DNA of 64,000 nt from Panax quinquefolius (taxonomy: Eukaryota > Streptophyta > Magnoliopsida > Apiales > Araliaceae), in contig CM035167.1 of assembly GCA_020205615.1 (NCBI GenBank), positions 134,678,568 to 134,742,567 on the forward strand. Reading direction: 5' to 3'. Every line of letters starts with the position of its first letter. Within the stretch, counting starts at the first letter, position 1. Under the pieces are notes generated by a model that did not search any database, was not told where the DNA came from, and worked only from the letters and a program-made list of their open reading frames with translations. Position numbers and translations under genes: made by a program. This document shows, piece after piece, positions 22,652 through 35,300 of this stretch.

Positions 22652-25374
22652 CGTGACGCCCCCAAAATAGGTATACATCACCCATTTCGAAGTTGTCAAT
22701 ACATGGTATGTAAACAACTACAACTTTATTATTACAACAAGAAAACTGTGAGTTTAAATACAAATATTATCTTCTAGATAATATCTATACTCAAAGAAAT
22801 CCTCATCACATTTATCGATACATTATTTTACAAAATGGTGAGGACTACTAAACAACTCTCTCTAGAACCTTCATTCCATACCCCGACTGCACTCGCTTAT
22901 ATTCTCGCCTCCCCGAGAAAAAATGGAACAAAAGGAAAAGGGTGAGCTCAACTAGCTCAAGAAAAGAATATTACGACTAAGATAATATACAACAAATTAT
23001 CGTTAGTCTTCAACAGGAAAAATCTAATAGAATACAATAGACAACAAATTTTAAATCAATATTCGCAATGAAATAATAATTCATTAGAAGAGTTAAGTAG
23101 AGAATGCAAACTACTATCTTCCATGTATGAATTTAAAAGTTCATCGCTCATCTTTTATCCCTCGTAACATCAATCAATATACATCCGAATCAAATATTCA
23201 TCTTTGCACTACATGTGCCAAAGATATTCATCACCGGGTCATGTTCATCTAAACACATGTTCATCTTTGCACTACGTGCCAAAGATATTCTTCAGAAATC
23301 ATTCATCTTTGCACTATGTGCCAAAGATATTCCATAATATCATCATTTAAGACCGAGGATGATGAAAATATTTTTAAAGAAACGAATCCAAATGAAACAA
23401 AATGACAAGGATTAAGGATTAAGGATTCAGACTTTGTTTTATCCATGTTCAAAAATACCTCAAAAATAATCATAGTGGTGTAAAATTCAAGAATGATCAA
23501 AACATGGATACAATCAAAGCTAGTATCCGTAATAGATATTTTGACAAAAAGAAGAAATTTTTTTATTTTTTTGAATGAATAGTCAGATACGTGAATAAAG
23601 GCAGATACGTGAATAGTAACTCGACACCAAAAGATAGAAATTTCCCAAAAAACATCTTCACGCTTCACGCTTAATAAAGACTCGTGAATAAGAATCGTGA
23701 ATGAATAGAACTCATGAATAAGAACTCGTGAATGAATAAGAACTCATGAATAGTAACCCGACATGAAAAAGTTCCAAATTTGATAAAAAGTTCCAACCAA
23801 TATTTCAAAGATAATGATATCAAGAAATAATATCATTCGAGAAGAAAATAACATCCCTTACCTCGAAAGATCAAGATTTCTAATTTAAACACCTGATATA
23901 AAGCTATGACTTGAACTTGCACCAGATAGCAATACTCAAAGTATACTCAAAATACTCACAAGAATACGCCGATAATATAGAGAGAGAAAACTTCATTTCG
24001 GTGTGATTTTCAATTCTAACCCAAGACCCTATTTATAGTGAAATCGCGCTAACACCAAAAGTAAAATTTAATAAATTAATAATATAATTATATAAATTTT
24101 CTACACATGCCTAGAATCTGATTTCAGCCATCAAACACATGCCACATTCTAGAAAAAAGTAAGAAAAACGTTTTTCTAATTTTAAATATTTTAAACTTCC
24201 AAAATCAATTATTTTTGAGCTTTAACTTCAATAATTCATAATAAATAGCCCTTTCATCAGAAAATTTGAATCTCATGAGTTTTTATAGGAAATTCAATTT
24301 CTACAACTTTGCAGAAGAAAGTTTTTCCAAATTCCAAACAGAAATTGACCAAATCCATAAACCAAGCGATTTTATAAAGTTATAATCAAATTTCACCAAT
24401 AAATGGGGTCCACCGACATGTTTAATATGTTTTAAACATTTATTGCAAACAAAAATACTCTTCCTCCTCAGATACTCATATATCCCACATTCGTTGTAAA
24501 AATATCACCATTATTATATTATTAAAATATAATAATATATTTAAACGAATTATTTTATCGTAAAAAGATAAAATTTCAATTTTCAACAATTGTCACAATA
24601 AAATTTTCTCCATCTATATCCACATAAAATCAATATTTTTCTCATCATATGAATCAATAATTAATTATTCACAAATAATATTATGTAATCACAATATCGA
24701 CAACCGTGCAGCTCCTCAGAAAGAGGGGCTTTCCAATAAGAATTTCTTCTTCTCATCACAAGCAATTAGGTGACCAAACCTCTCCTGTATGTAACTTTCT
24801 AGACATTGCCAATAATGTTATCTAATAATATTATTCAGATAATATGAATTATTGCTTCGATAATGAAAAAATATTGTGTAATGACAATTATGAAACAACA
24901 AAGAATATAAAATATCAACGCAAAGAATTATTAACTCAATAAAATAATCGAATAAAGAATTATCGTAACCATTATTGAGTAGTGCCTTTCACGTAAGAAT
25001 CAATAATTGTGCAATACCGTGCAGTGCTATCGTGTTTTAACCAATTTAGTATTTTAACAAGATTAACTCAGAATAACTACGTCGTTATTTTTAAACAACT
25101 TATATTTGTCGCTTTCTTTTCATCCAATCGCTTTCAGCATGGGCCCACACACGGTCGCTACTGGGCCGCATTTAATATTCCCCGACAAAGATTTAATATT
25201 CCACCACCAAACGAATATTCTCCGACAACAATGAATATTTTATAACCACTTGCTTATTTTGAAATATTTATGATTTTACCCCTAACTATCCACATTAATC
25301 AAATCAACCCTTACTATTTCAAAATAATAAATAGAGAAAATTAAATTTCATTAATAATAAGTTGGGGTCTTACA
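22652..25374 (-). repeat. 5' LTR of element A (copy L4)
   Basis: The plus-strand start CGTGACGCCCCC has one change from the TGTGACGCCCCC of siblings; the end is GGGGTCTTACA. The minus-strand TATA box is at about 24,029-24,038. The hairpin minisatellite is at about 23,198-23,335. It is very similar to L3 along its length, with small indels. Confidence 0.9.
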
Positions 25375-25418
25375 GAGTGGATGCAGATTTGAGGACAAAT
25401 TCTTTTGAAGAGGAGGAA

Positions 25419-26540
25419 TGATGATGAGTTATCGATCGGCCGTAATTTTTCGTCAATTTATCGACTGAAAGTGTCAAGTGTTCAACAAGTGGTTTTAAAT
25501 AATCAATGAAAATTATTCAAGAGAGTACAATTCAAGCATTATTGGGTGACCTAATTGGTCCATTCAATTCAATCCAAAGACTTAATTATCTAATTGATTT
25601 TTGATTCAATAAATCATACGTATGTGAATTTTGAAATTCAATTATAATCTGCAACTTGCAAAGGGGATGTTACACTCATGTGGGGCCTTCTAAATCAAGC
25701 ATCATGTTACTTCAATTAAGCCCATGCCCAGACATGTAAAGAATGAAGACATGCAAAGAATTATTAATTTTTTATTATCACGTGGGCCACACCTTTTCAA
25801 GTATCAGACTTGGTTGTTGTTTTAAAAAAAGTCATCAACCTTGGTTTTTTTTGTTTAAAAGTCATCAGACTTTATTTGTGATGCATACATGACGTGGCAA
25901 CTTGGCAGTTGTTATTATTTCCTTATGATCACACGCAGCAATCCAACAATCCTTATTGAGAACTCAGTTTAATCACGCGGTAAAGGAAATCCGGCGCGGC
26001 GAAGGATTTTATTTTATTTGGATTCTTAATTTTAAATTTTATTGTACTTAGGATTTCTTTTTCAAATTGATTTCTATTTCCTTATAGCAATTAGGGTTAT
26101 AGTTTATAAATTCCTATTAGGATTTGAATTATTTTGAGTAGTATAAATAGAGGTTCAAGTTGATGTAAACAATATATATTATTCATTATTCAATATATTT
26201 GTGAGGTTATTTTTTCTTTTGGTTCTTTGAAGAATTTAAGATTTTTTTAGTTATTTCTTTGAGATTCAATTTGACTTATCATACAACAATTCATAGTTAT
26301 GTGTGACGTCTTCTACCGCATCAATCGTCGATTGTACCGAGATTATCGCTTCAATATAAACGAGGAGTCAAGGTGTCGTTAGTGTCTATTCAACGCAGAA
26401 TTCCGAACGCGAACAATTGTACCAAGATTATAATCTACATATAGGCGAGGGGTTAAGGTGTTGCAAGCAATTCACCCAATAACTGTACTAGAAACGATCG
26501 GGGCGACGACCACCTCACGCAAGTGCCGTGGAGTCTATCA
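25419..26540 (+). repeat. 3' LTR of element B
   Basis: Starts TGATGATGAG right after the polypurine tract and ends GAGTCTATCA, abutting host exon sequence at 26,541. It matches 11,218-12,355 over its length. TATA sequence is near 26,141-26,150. Confidence 0.9.
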
Positions 26541-26930
26541 CTCCCTCTTCAAAGTGATTAAATACGCAAACACAGCCGTGAAGAACGGTGTAGTGGCCCC
26601 AATTGCCTGATTAAACGACACCGGCAAATACCTGAGCGAAATATTCCCACTGACAACCGAAGCACAAAATACGAGACTGAGAGCAGAGATCTTCATCAAC
26701 TGAACACGAGATCGAATTGCTTGCATAGGGACCATCCTCATCCATGCAATGGCGATGTAGCTGAACAAGGAACAAGCAGTCATATGGCACATAGTCAAAA
26801 AAATTGGGTACTTGAACCCATAGTTGCTTAACAAGTACTTGTTCAGCAACAAAACCCCAATATTCGACGAGTACCACGCTGATACAAGCCCGATCGTGAA
26901 AAATCGGCTCCAGCTCTTCATCGCCGACAT
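26541..26930 (-). pseudogene. Translocator gene exon 1, first 130 codons (TPT/nucleotide-sugar transporter family)
   Basis: The gene encodes a multi-pass Golgi/ER-type sugar-phosphate or nucleotide-sugar antiporter of the plant TPT/KT group (drug/metabolite transporter superfamily). ATG at 26,930. The frame runs [85 protein letters not shown], nearly identical to the Arabidopsis At3g11320/At5g05820-type proteins as recalled, and covers about four membrane segments. No stop or frameshift is visible. It halts at 26,541 where element B begins; 20 more codons lie at 11,153-11,212. The family is about 300 aa in total. The exact substrate cannot be told from sequence. Confidence 0.9.
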
Positions 26931-28855
26931 TTAATCTAATTCAAATCAATTCAATTCAATTCTCTCTCCTAGGGTTTGAAGAAAAAAAGAGTGAAATTCA
27001 GAACAACAGTTATACTAGGATAACACTGGATCTGTTAGGGTTAGAAAAGAGAATTTACTCTGAGAAGGAGGAGGACAGCCATTGTTGAATCTAGAGAGAG
27101 AGAAAGAGATCATCGATCTGTCACATATATAGATGCAAAACTATATATATATATATATATATACGTATACAGTGTTTCTGCAACAGGGGAGAGAGAGAGA
27201 CGGAGAGATTTGAAACAGAGGAGGCAAAATCGAATTGAGTCGACTCAGTCGACTGGTTTTTTGGGTACCACAATAATGTAATTAGTTGTAATTTCAAAAT
27301 AAGTGTAAGGTTTTATTTGATTGGATGATAACCTCTTAATACATCTTAACAACTCTCATCTTTATATTAAGAGATTCTTTAAATAGTTAAAATATAAATA
27401 TGAATTTAAATTATTCAAAAGAACTCTTAATATAAATATACGAATTTTTAAGATACATTAAAAGGTGAAGTCTTAATATATTAAGATGCAATCAAACATC
27501 ACCATAAAAGTAAAAATTATATTTGATGAAGATTCTTTCAATCGTCTTATTGTAGACTTTTATAATCTACGTAAAGTGTCCATTGACTTGTATTTTCATC
27601 ATTTTATTTTATATTTTTTAAATATCTTTGCACACTTTTTACATAAAGTCCAAAATTCAAAATCTTTCTTCCTTAGTTAACGAGTGTGTGAGCAAACAAA
27701 ATGATATATATTGCGATTATATACGTCAATCTTTTAATTTAGAGTTTAAAATTGAGTAAAAATGAAAAAGTAAAATTCATTTTTAAGTTAAATTTTAAGA
27801 CTATTTAAAATAAATAAAATAAAATAAAGAAAATTTTAAAAAGTATTTTAGTAATAATTAAATTCTAGTTTGTGATTTTATCTTCTTATTATATGCATAA
27901 TTTTCTTTTATTTTTATTTCTGTCCATTGATTAAAAAGACTATATACTTTTAATGAATTTTCACATAAACAGCAATGCACATGTGTGCAAGTATTTTACT
28001 AATTGGGTTGGAAATGAGAGGGAAAAAAAAGGCCAAGTACTCATAAAATATGTAGTATTTTGCAACAAAATAAATTGCTCACATAGGCATTAATATTAAT
28101 GTTTTTCCAATTTTTTGTACATTTATTTATTTATTTATACAGGTTGCAGTTTATTTAGAAAACTAATATTTATGTAGTATGATATTTCTTTATAATTGCA
28201 CGCTTATTATTCAAATAAAATTAACTATGTAATTTTTATTATTATTATTCAAATAAAATTAACTTCATATTGCCAGCTCAACGGTGGGTCTATATACAAA
28301 GAAATATAATCTTAATTAAAAAGTATAAAATCAATTAGTATCTAATATGCAAGCAAACCTCGTTTTTCTCTTCCCCCCAAACTTCACTCAATTAATAATA
28401 ATACCCTCCCCTCCACGTTCTTGTTTCCCATCATTTTCGGAAAACACTTCTTGCATGATATATATATATATATACATTTTGTTCATTAAGTAGGGAATTA
28501 ATAGGTACTAGTATGTAAAGATATAATAAGGAATTTATTATTTTTTTTATAAATAAAATAAAAATAAATTAAGAAGGACGAAAGTATGAGCAAAATAGGA
28601 AGAGAATTTGTGACACAAGCTAAAAAACACTTATTTAAATAATTTAGTCACCCCCTCCTAAAGCCAGCCAGCCAGCCAATCCCTATGGGATCAAGTTGAC
28701 ACAAACTTATAAACTTGGGGCAGCATTTCTAATTTCTAAGAGTTGCTCACATTTGAAGTAGTAATGCATGCTAAGATGTGTGTACAAACTGTTACCAAAA
28801 ATCATTTCGAAAGACGAATAACAAGTAGTATCTTTTCTCCAGATTCTGCAGCAAA
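26931..28855. other. Intergenic: translocator promoter and HisRS 3' flank
   Basis: 5' leader of the translocator gene just above 26,930, with a TA microsatellite at about 27,143-27,163 and GA-rich leader sequence. A small MITE-like unit is at about 27,311-27,500. The rest is AT-rich, with another TA repeat at about 28,459-28,474. No gene is recognised, and the 64-aa frame at 27,486-27,680 has no support. Confidence 0.5.
27311..27500. mobile_element. MITE-like element upstream of the translocator gene
   Basis: The ends are inverted relatives of each other: left TTTATTTGATTGGATG...CTTAATAC, right (reverse complement) TGTTTGATTGCATCTTAATA. It is about 190 bp, AT-rich, with no coding. No clear target duplication is resolved, so the superfamily is open. 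Confidence 0.4.
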
Positions 28856-31800
28856 TTAGGATGAGTTCAATCGTCTGCGAAGCTCCTCTACAAACTTGCT
28901 TCTTGGGACTTCCTCCTCTTTATTGGCCGCCACATCTTTTAATTTTACAATCCCTTCATTAAGTTCGCGCTCACCAACAATTACCATCCAAGGGATCCTT
29001 GAATCTTTGGCGCGATCAATGTGCTTCATCACTCTTTTGTTTAACAGGTACTCTGCTTTCAATTTCGCACCCCAACATTCACTTACCAGTTCAGCAGCTA
29101 GCGATAGATCATCCCCTAGAATGCTCACCAAGATCTGCGTTTCAGTAGCTCGGACAGCCTGTTAATTAAAAATTAAATTAATTTACTACATCATAATAGA
29201 CAAACTTAACCAAAAAGAGTAATGTGTCGTCCATTGGAATTTCCACTTCCAAGCATCTGATAACCGCATCATAAGTAAATCATGCTGAATCTGGAGTAAA
29301 TCATTCATTCAACTCTGGACTCAACACCCTAAACAAATATAAACCCATATCTCGTCAAGTCCAAATGATTCGTTAACCACAAGATCATTGAATCAAATGA
29401 TTCGTTTACCTCAAGATCATTGAATCTCAAGTGACAGTTATATTTGTTTATCTATAATCCCAGTTACACAATATATTCTTAAATTACCAGCCTAATCCCC
29501 AATCTTTTGCCAACCATTTATACTTAATATTGGTTTAGTTTCAATGCTCAAATCCTTGTTGCTTAAAAAGAAAAGTTGATTACATTAATTTTTTACTCTG
29601 GAAGCAGCTCCAAGAATCCAAAATGTTTCCATCAAACCTCAGTTGTTGAACCTCTTGCCTTACCTAATGCTCCTAAGGCTGTGAATCAAAGAACCCCTAC
29701 GGCAAGTAGAAGGACCGGTGTTGTGGCTCAAAGAGTGGAACATGAGAACTACTAAGACTACTACTATGTAGGAAGAACACTTGGAGTACAGAGACGGAGC
29801 TAATCATTCATATGCCATATTTACTGTCAAAGACATGTTGGAATATTCAAAGCAAAAGTAGAAATGTACAAAGCATTGTCTCAAATCAATCATTATTTAC
29901 ATGACTACATACAAGATAACAACATAACATCATCTAAAACATAGTGCATGCTACCATACCTGGTTCTGATCTCTCTGAAGCTGTTCCATTATTGTAAACA
30001 CTCGTTCTATTCCTAAACTGATACCAACAGCAGGAACCTGCTTTGTACCAAACATCCCTATTAGTTTGTCATAACGCCCACCAGCTGCAATTGAACCAAC
30101 CTGAGGAAAATGGAAGTTAAGTTATGTTCACATTACAGCCTGCATGCTCACACAAGAAGAAAAAACAGAAAGAGGGAGGGAGGGGCTAACTGTTTAATGA
30201 CTTGATTTATTGCCTCATCACATAACACCTCAGTACACGAGGGAGAGACTTAGAAAAAGAATATAGAGGGCAACGCATGCTACCATGTTATTTAACTATA
30301 TGATTTGAGCATGCCAACTACAGAATGACATTTAGTTGGCAGTTCAACCCCCAATAAATTTTATCTGGTTATCTCATTAGATATACCTAGACCGTCCCAT
30401 ACATGGTTCAAAGTCATGGTATCATAAGACGTATCGGCATCAATTCTTAATGTGGTATCGGATATTGGTATCCGGATACGCGACAAAAAGCTATATATTA
30501 ATTGAAAATTTTAAAATAATACTAAAAATAAGAATAAGTAAAACAATAAATTAAATACAAAGTTGTCTTTTAGTACATTATAGTGTTATTAAATCATATG
30601 ATACATTATTGTCAGACTTGTACAGGCCGATACGGCGATACCTGTCTGTACTCCCTCTGTTACGTATCACACGTTGCCGATACTGATAACGTATTGGCCG
30701 ATACTTTGACCCATGCTCCCATTACAAATCCATAGACTACCATAAAAACAGTATCATAATGAGTAGGTAAGGGGTTAATATTTATAAACTACATCAGCTA
30801 GTAACACGCGGGACATTCTGCATCTCATATGGGAGGAAAGACTATAACAAGTTAGTTCCAGGCTTAAGGAAAAGTTGTTCTAGAATCTAATAGTGACTTG
30901 CTATCAGAATTAAGACTTGAACCCAGCAGGAATGTAACTCCACAAAATTCACCCAACAAACTCTCAACTTACAAAGAGAACAAAAGATTATAACTAAAGA
31001 CATAGTACATATTGTCTTTGGATGCCAAGACCAAATACAAAATGAAAAGAGAAAATGTGTTGATAATCCAAGTCTACCTGTGTAGCCCCTTTAAAAACAG
31101 CTTCGTATATGACTCCGGTATAATAATCAAGACCTCTTGCCAGACTTAGATCAAGTACCACTTTATCGATACATTTTGATTTCTCCAAAGCTCTGAATAA
31201 AATCTCTAGCTCATTCAGTGCCTGTAGTGATTCACTGTTCTCTAAAAACTTGCTGCCCGCCTGTTTAAGCTCCAATAATAATTCCAAAGGGCGTCCCCTA
31301 TGTTTCACAAAAGTACCAATCTTATCTGCTGTCTCAACATTTAAGCCCTTCTCCTCGACCTAGAATACAATGCGACAAGATTATCATTAAACTTTATCAC
31401 CTAATTTGCATAAAGAAAAATAATGATAATAGAGGACTCTAAATCAACACAAGGTACATGTCTCACCATCTCCTTCTTTATCTGCTCAAACGATTGCTTG
31501 TCTAACTTGTCAATACTTGAACATATAGTTCTGAACTTTTCTGGTGGCACTCCGCAAATATCAAGCATTCCATCTAGTAACTTCCGATGATTCAGCTTTA
31601 CCTGTTGACAAAAGAATAAACATATATACAGTGGAAAAAGAAACAAGAGGACATAAAGTCCAAGTCATATGGTAAATTTGCTATCACCAGATGGACCCAC
31701 TTGGTATCAAAGTTTGATGGCATCAAAGCACCTAGTATTTTTATTTTATTTTTGCAAGTGTTTTTGATAACATTAAAAAGTGCTTTTAATAGTAGACGAG

Positions 31801-32325
31801 AGAAGCTACAAATTTGATGTTTATCACATTTCTTTTGCATTTAAACTTGTAAAATTACATAGATGAACATTAAAATATCTTTGGAAAGTGCTTGTATAAT
31901 TGTTTATGAAAAAATAATGGACTTTCTCAATAAGCAACATTTATTTAAAACTCTTCCCAGTAAAAGCCCTTTACTAGAAAGCCAAGCCTCTGGCAGATAA
32001 GAACTTGGCCAACCCAAAGTAGGATAACCTTTTCTTAGCTGAATGAAATGATATCACAAGACACTACCATTCGAATTCTAATATATATATATATATATAT
32101 ATGGTAAGGATCAAGAGCATTCTCCTTAAATAGCATTCCTCCTTAAATAACATTCTTTTATTAAAACTACGTCGTTTTGGAGGGACGCGGTGGCATTTTT
32201 GTAAATACGCGATGGCATTGTATTTACAAAAATGCCACCGCTAATTCTCCAAAACGACATTTAGTTTAATAAAAGAATGCTATTTAAGGAGGAATGTTAT
32301 TTAAGGAAAATGCTCTTGATCCTTA

Positions 32326-32380
<55 letters not shown>

Positions 32381-35300
32381 CCTTAAATTTTGTAAAAAGT
32401 ACACATCATATCAGCGATATTGGAGAAGATAAAAGGTACAATTAAACAGTCCAGCTAGCAATAATTTCACTGATGGAGTTAATAGCAGCTATGCAGAAAT
32501 ACTACCTCATAATCCCCTATATTCAGCTCATCCAGCAGTTCAGTCAAAATCTTTATAACCTCAAAGTCCGGTCCCATTGTTTCAAATTGACCAGCAATAT
32601 CAAAATCACATTGATAGAATTCACGATATCTTCCCTTGGAAGGGTTGTCCCTTCTATAGACCTTTGCTATTTGATACCTTTTAAATGATGTGAGCCCATT
32701 CATAGCAACGTATCTAGCAAAGGGAACCGTTAGGTCATAGCGAAGGGAACAAAGCTCTCCACCCTGTTAAAAAATATGAATAAAAAAATGATGAGTTTTA
32801 TAAAGAAATTCCTTTTGTATTCCAGAATAATTTAGTAACATCATTCCTCACTTAAGGTTGCTACTAGAAAAGCCATTTTAAGTTATATCATGAGATAATT
32901 TTCAATGAAGGAGAATATGTGAGCTGGTACTTCTTGTGTAAAGGTGTTGTGGAAACTGTTACTACTTACTAGTTGTTAGCAACAAATCTTTGGTCTATGA
33001 TATTTTGATTATCTGGCAGGGTTATCTGGTATCAGCTGAGCTAGTTTATGCTTACGACTCTGGAGAAATTGCTGCTAAGCTGGTCGTTATATAAGAGAGG
33101 ATTAGGGGAATATAGGATATAGAGGGTATTGGGAGGCTGAAGCCCTTTGCATTGTGGGAGCTAACGGAGGAGGATTATAAGCAATTGAGAATGAGGATTT
33201 GTCAATAGTGGTTATAAAGAGTTTACTATTATCAGTGTTATAGACATCATATTCGTGGACATAGAAATAAGAAATTTATCAAGGTTGTGCAGCTCCTTAG
33301 CTGAACAATTGTTTTTAGACGCTGCTTAGAATTAGATACATAGTAATATAGATTTTAAAAATGTCTAGAACTTTGCTTTTACTCATGCCAATGATATATT
33401 TTGCAAACCAGTATCACCCTCAACACTATTCATGCACATGATAGCACATGATATGCAAAACACACTTATTATACACAAAAAATCTTATTAAAAATAAATA
33501 TTTAAACACATTAATTTTGTCTTAAAAAACTTAGATGTCAACATACACACAAATACATAGTCCATTTCCATTATTCCCAAAGGATAATTTTAACTAACCC
33601 GACTTAAAAGCTGCTTTATGAAAATTTAGTCAAAGTAATTTTGACCTGCCAATAACTGAGATGATATTATATGGTCAATAACTTCACCATTAGAGCATTA
33701 TATCTCCTAAAAAGACTTACAAAAGGATATATGAGTAAGGAAATATTTAATTTTTTTGTTGACAAGTAATGAATTTTTTTATTAGTAATAATTATGAGTC
33801 ACAAATCACAGGGGACCAACACGGTAGCCAGACAGATAAAATACAGTAACATAAAAGATCTCCTTGGAACTCAAATTTATATTACTATATAATCTATTTG
33901 CATAATAGTACTTACAAACTCAAGATTTCGCAATAATAACCCGATAACCATATTTTTTTTCTGAAAAATACTAATTGACAGCCACATTATGTAAACAGAA
34001 TATACATGGTGTAGAACTTGCCCTTGACCTTCTAGTCCACAGTATTCAATAAAAGAAACAAAGGCCTTCTTTGGGAATGTCAAAATCCATTCAGGGAAAT
34101 CCAGTGTATCATCTAGCATTCAATTCATTAAAAATGTAATCCAAGGAACAAGAAATACGGAAACTAGAATTATTTAAAATAAAAATATCATTAACTACTT
34201 AAAATCCATAAAATAAGATAAAAAATTTCCTAGAGTTAAATAACTATTAATCCATTACCTGGTCAGCAAGATCATAAATCAACTTTGAATCCTCTCCATA
34301 TTTTCCCATAAGAGTCTCCCTCATTTCAAAGGCAGGAGTATCCAGGGCCATGGCACCATGCCTCTTAAAAACATCACCTATAATCGAGAAAGCTTTCTCT
34401 CTTACAGCCATCTGTTCTTTTGCAAAATCACGAGTACCCTGATTCGTAATAAAGATAAGTCAAGAAATAATAACGATAATGTACATTTGTTCAAGTAATA
34501 AAGAACGAACTTTTCAGTTAACTGGATAGAAAGAAATAAATAAAGTAATGAATGTAGATGGTCCAAATATAACATATTAAAAAAATCCATATTCGTTTGG
34601 ACAACCACTGGATGACAAAAGAATAAACCAGTAATAAGCTTAAGTTTGCCCGTACTAGAATTATCTTCTAACTGAGAAACATCACAGGTGGGGGAGGAGT
34701 CCAAAAAACATAGGAGGTCCACCCCAGCTATAACTAGGAAATCATATTAGTAAAACTTGCCCCAAATTCCCATTTTTTTTCACCAGAAAACATAGGAACG
34801 CTGTAATCTATCTCAGGAGTAATTAGGATGCAGCAATCACCTTTGTACATGTCAGACCGCTGTTATCCATCTCAACTGTAACGTCTAGGATCAAATGCAA
34901 GATTTTTCTAGAGATCTAATGTTCAATTTCAACACATAAAAGCATAAAACCTGACTAATATTCTTTTTAACTCAGTAATCGTGATCTTCAACAGAAGAAG
35001 AAAATTTAGCAGTATAAATAAAATTTTGGAGTATTAGTACTCCATTTCCAGTAATTTTACCTTGGGAAGCTTGGGAAGCCTTCTACTTTCATTGCTGTCA
35101 ACAATATCTTTTACTTTATCAAGTAGACATTCAAAACCAGGATCCTTTGGGTCCAAGATCGATAGAAGCTTCTGCACCAATTTCTCCATGTCTCCTGCTG
35201 TAGTTGCCTGCAACCTATCCTTAAGAAACTGCAAAAGAGCAGTAGTGCCTTTCCCCATAACAACCTTATTTTTCTTCTTTTCCTTTTGCTGCCTCTTATC

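Larger units (their letters stand above)
15186..25374 (-). mobile_element. Element A: full-length Tekay/Del-like Ty3/gypsy chromovirus, minus strand
   Basis: Two long LTRs of nearly equal length, 15,186-17,907 (2,722 bp; 3' LTR) and 22,652-25,374 (2,723 bp; 5' LTR), bound a 4.7-kb interior with gag, protease, RT, RNase H, integrase and a chromodomain-like C-terminus in that order on the minus strand. The PBS is on the minus strand just inside the 5' LTR (TGGTATCGAGCTTAGGG, about 22,633-22,649). The interior is riddled with frameshifts and stops, so the copy is dead. Flanks ATTGG/GATTG and GAGTG give only an imperfect 5-bp duplication. It is nested in element B and therefore younger. The lineage call rests on integrase C-terminal motifs and the long LTRs. 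Confidence 0.88.
11218..26540 (+). mobile_element. Element B: Ty3/gypsy LTR retrotransposon in translocator exon 1, carrying nested element A
   Basis: The 5' LTR is 11,218-12,355 (1,138 bp) and the 3' LTR 25,419-26,540 (1,122 bp); both start TGATGA and end TCTATCA. A PBS, TGGTATCAAAGCT (12,358-12,370, initiator-Met tRNA type), follows the 5' LTR. A polypurine tract (GAAGAGGAGGAA, about 25,407-25,418) precedes the 3' LTR. A 5-bp duplication, CTCCC, flanks the whole (11,213-11,217; 26,541-26,545). The LTR TATA box is at 11,950-11,957. Without element A the interior is only about 2.9 kb and holds one degenerate polyprotein frame, so B is non-autonomous. Confidence 0.92.

Noticed and set aside
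33000..33360. Less AT-rich block in HisRS intron 2 that looks like an LTR or insertion remnant
   Set aside because: I could not find paired ends, a target duplication or a coding motif, so it is not listed as an element.
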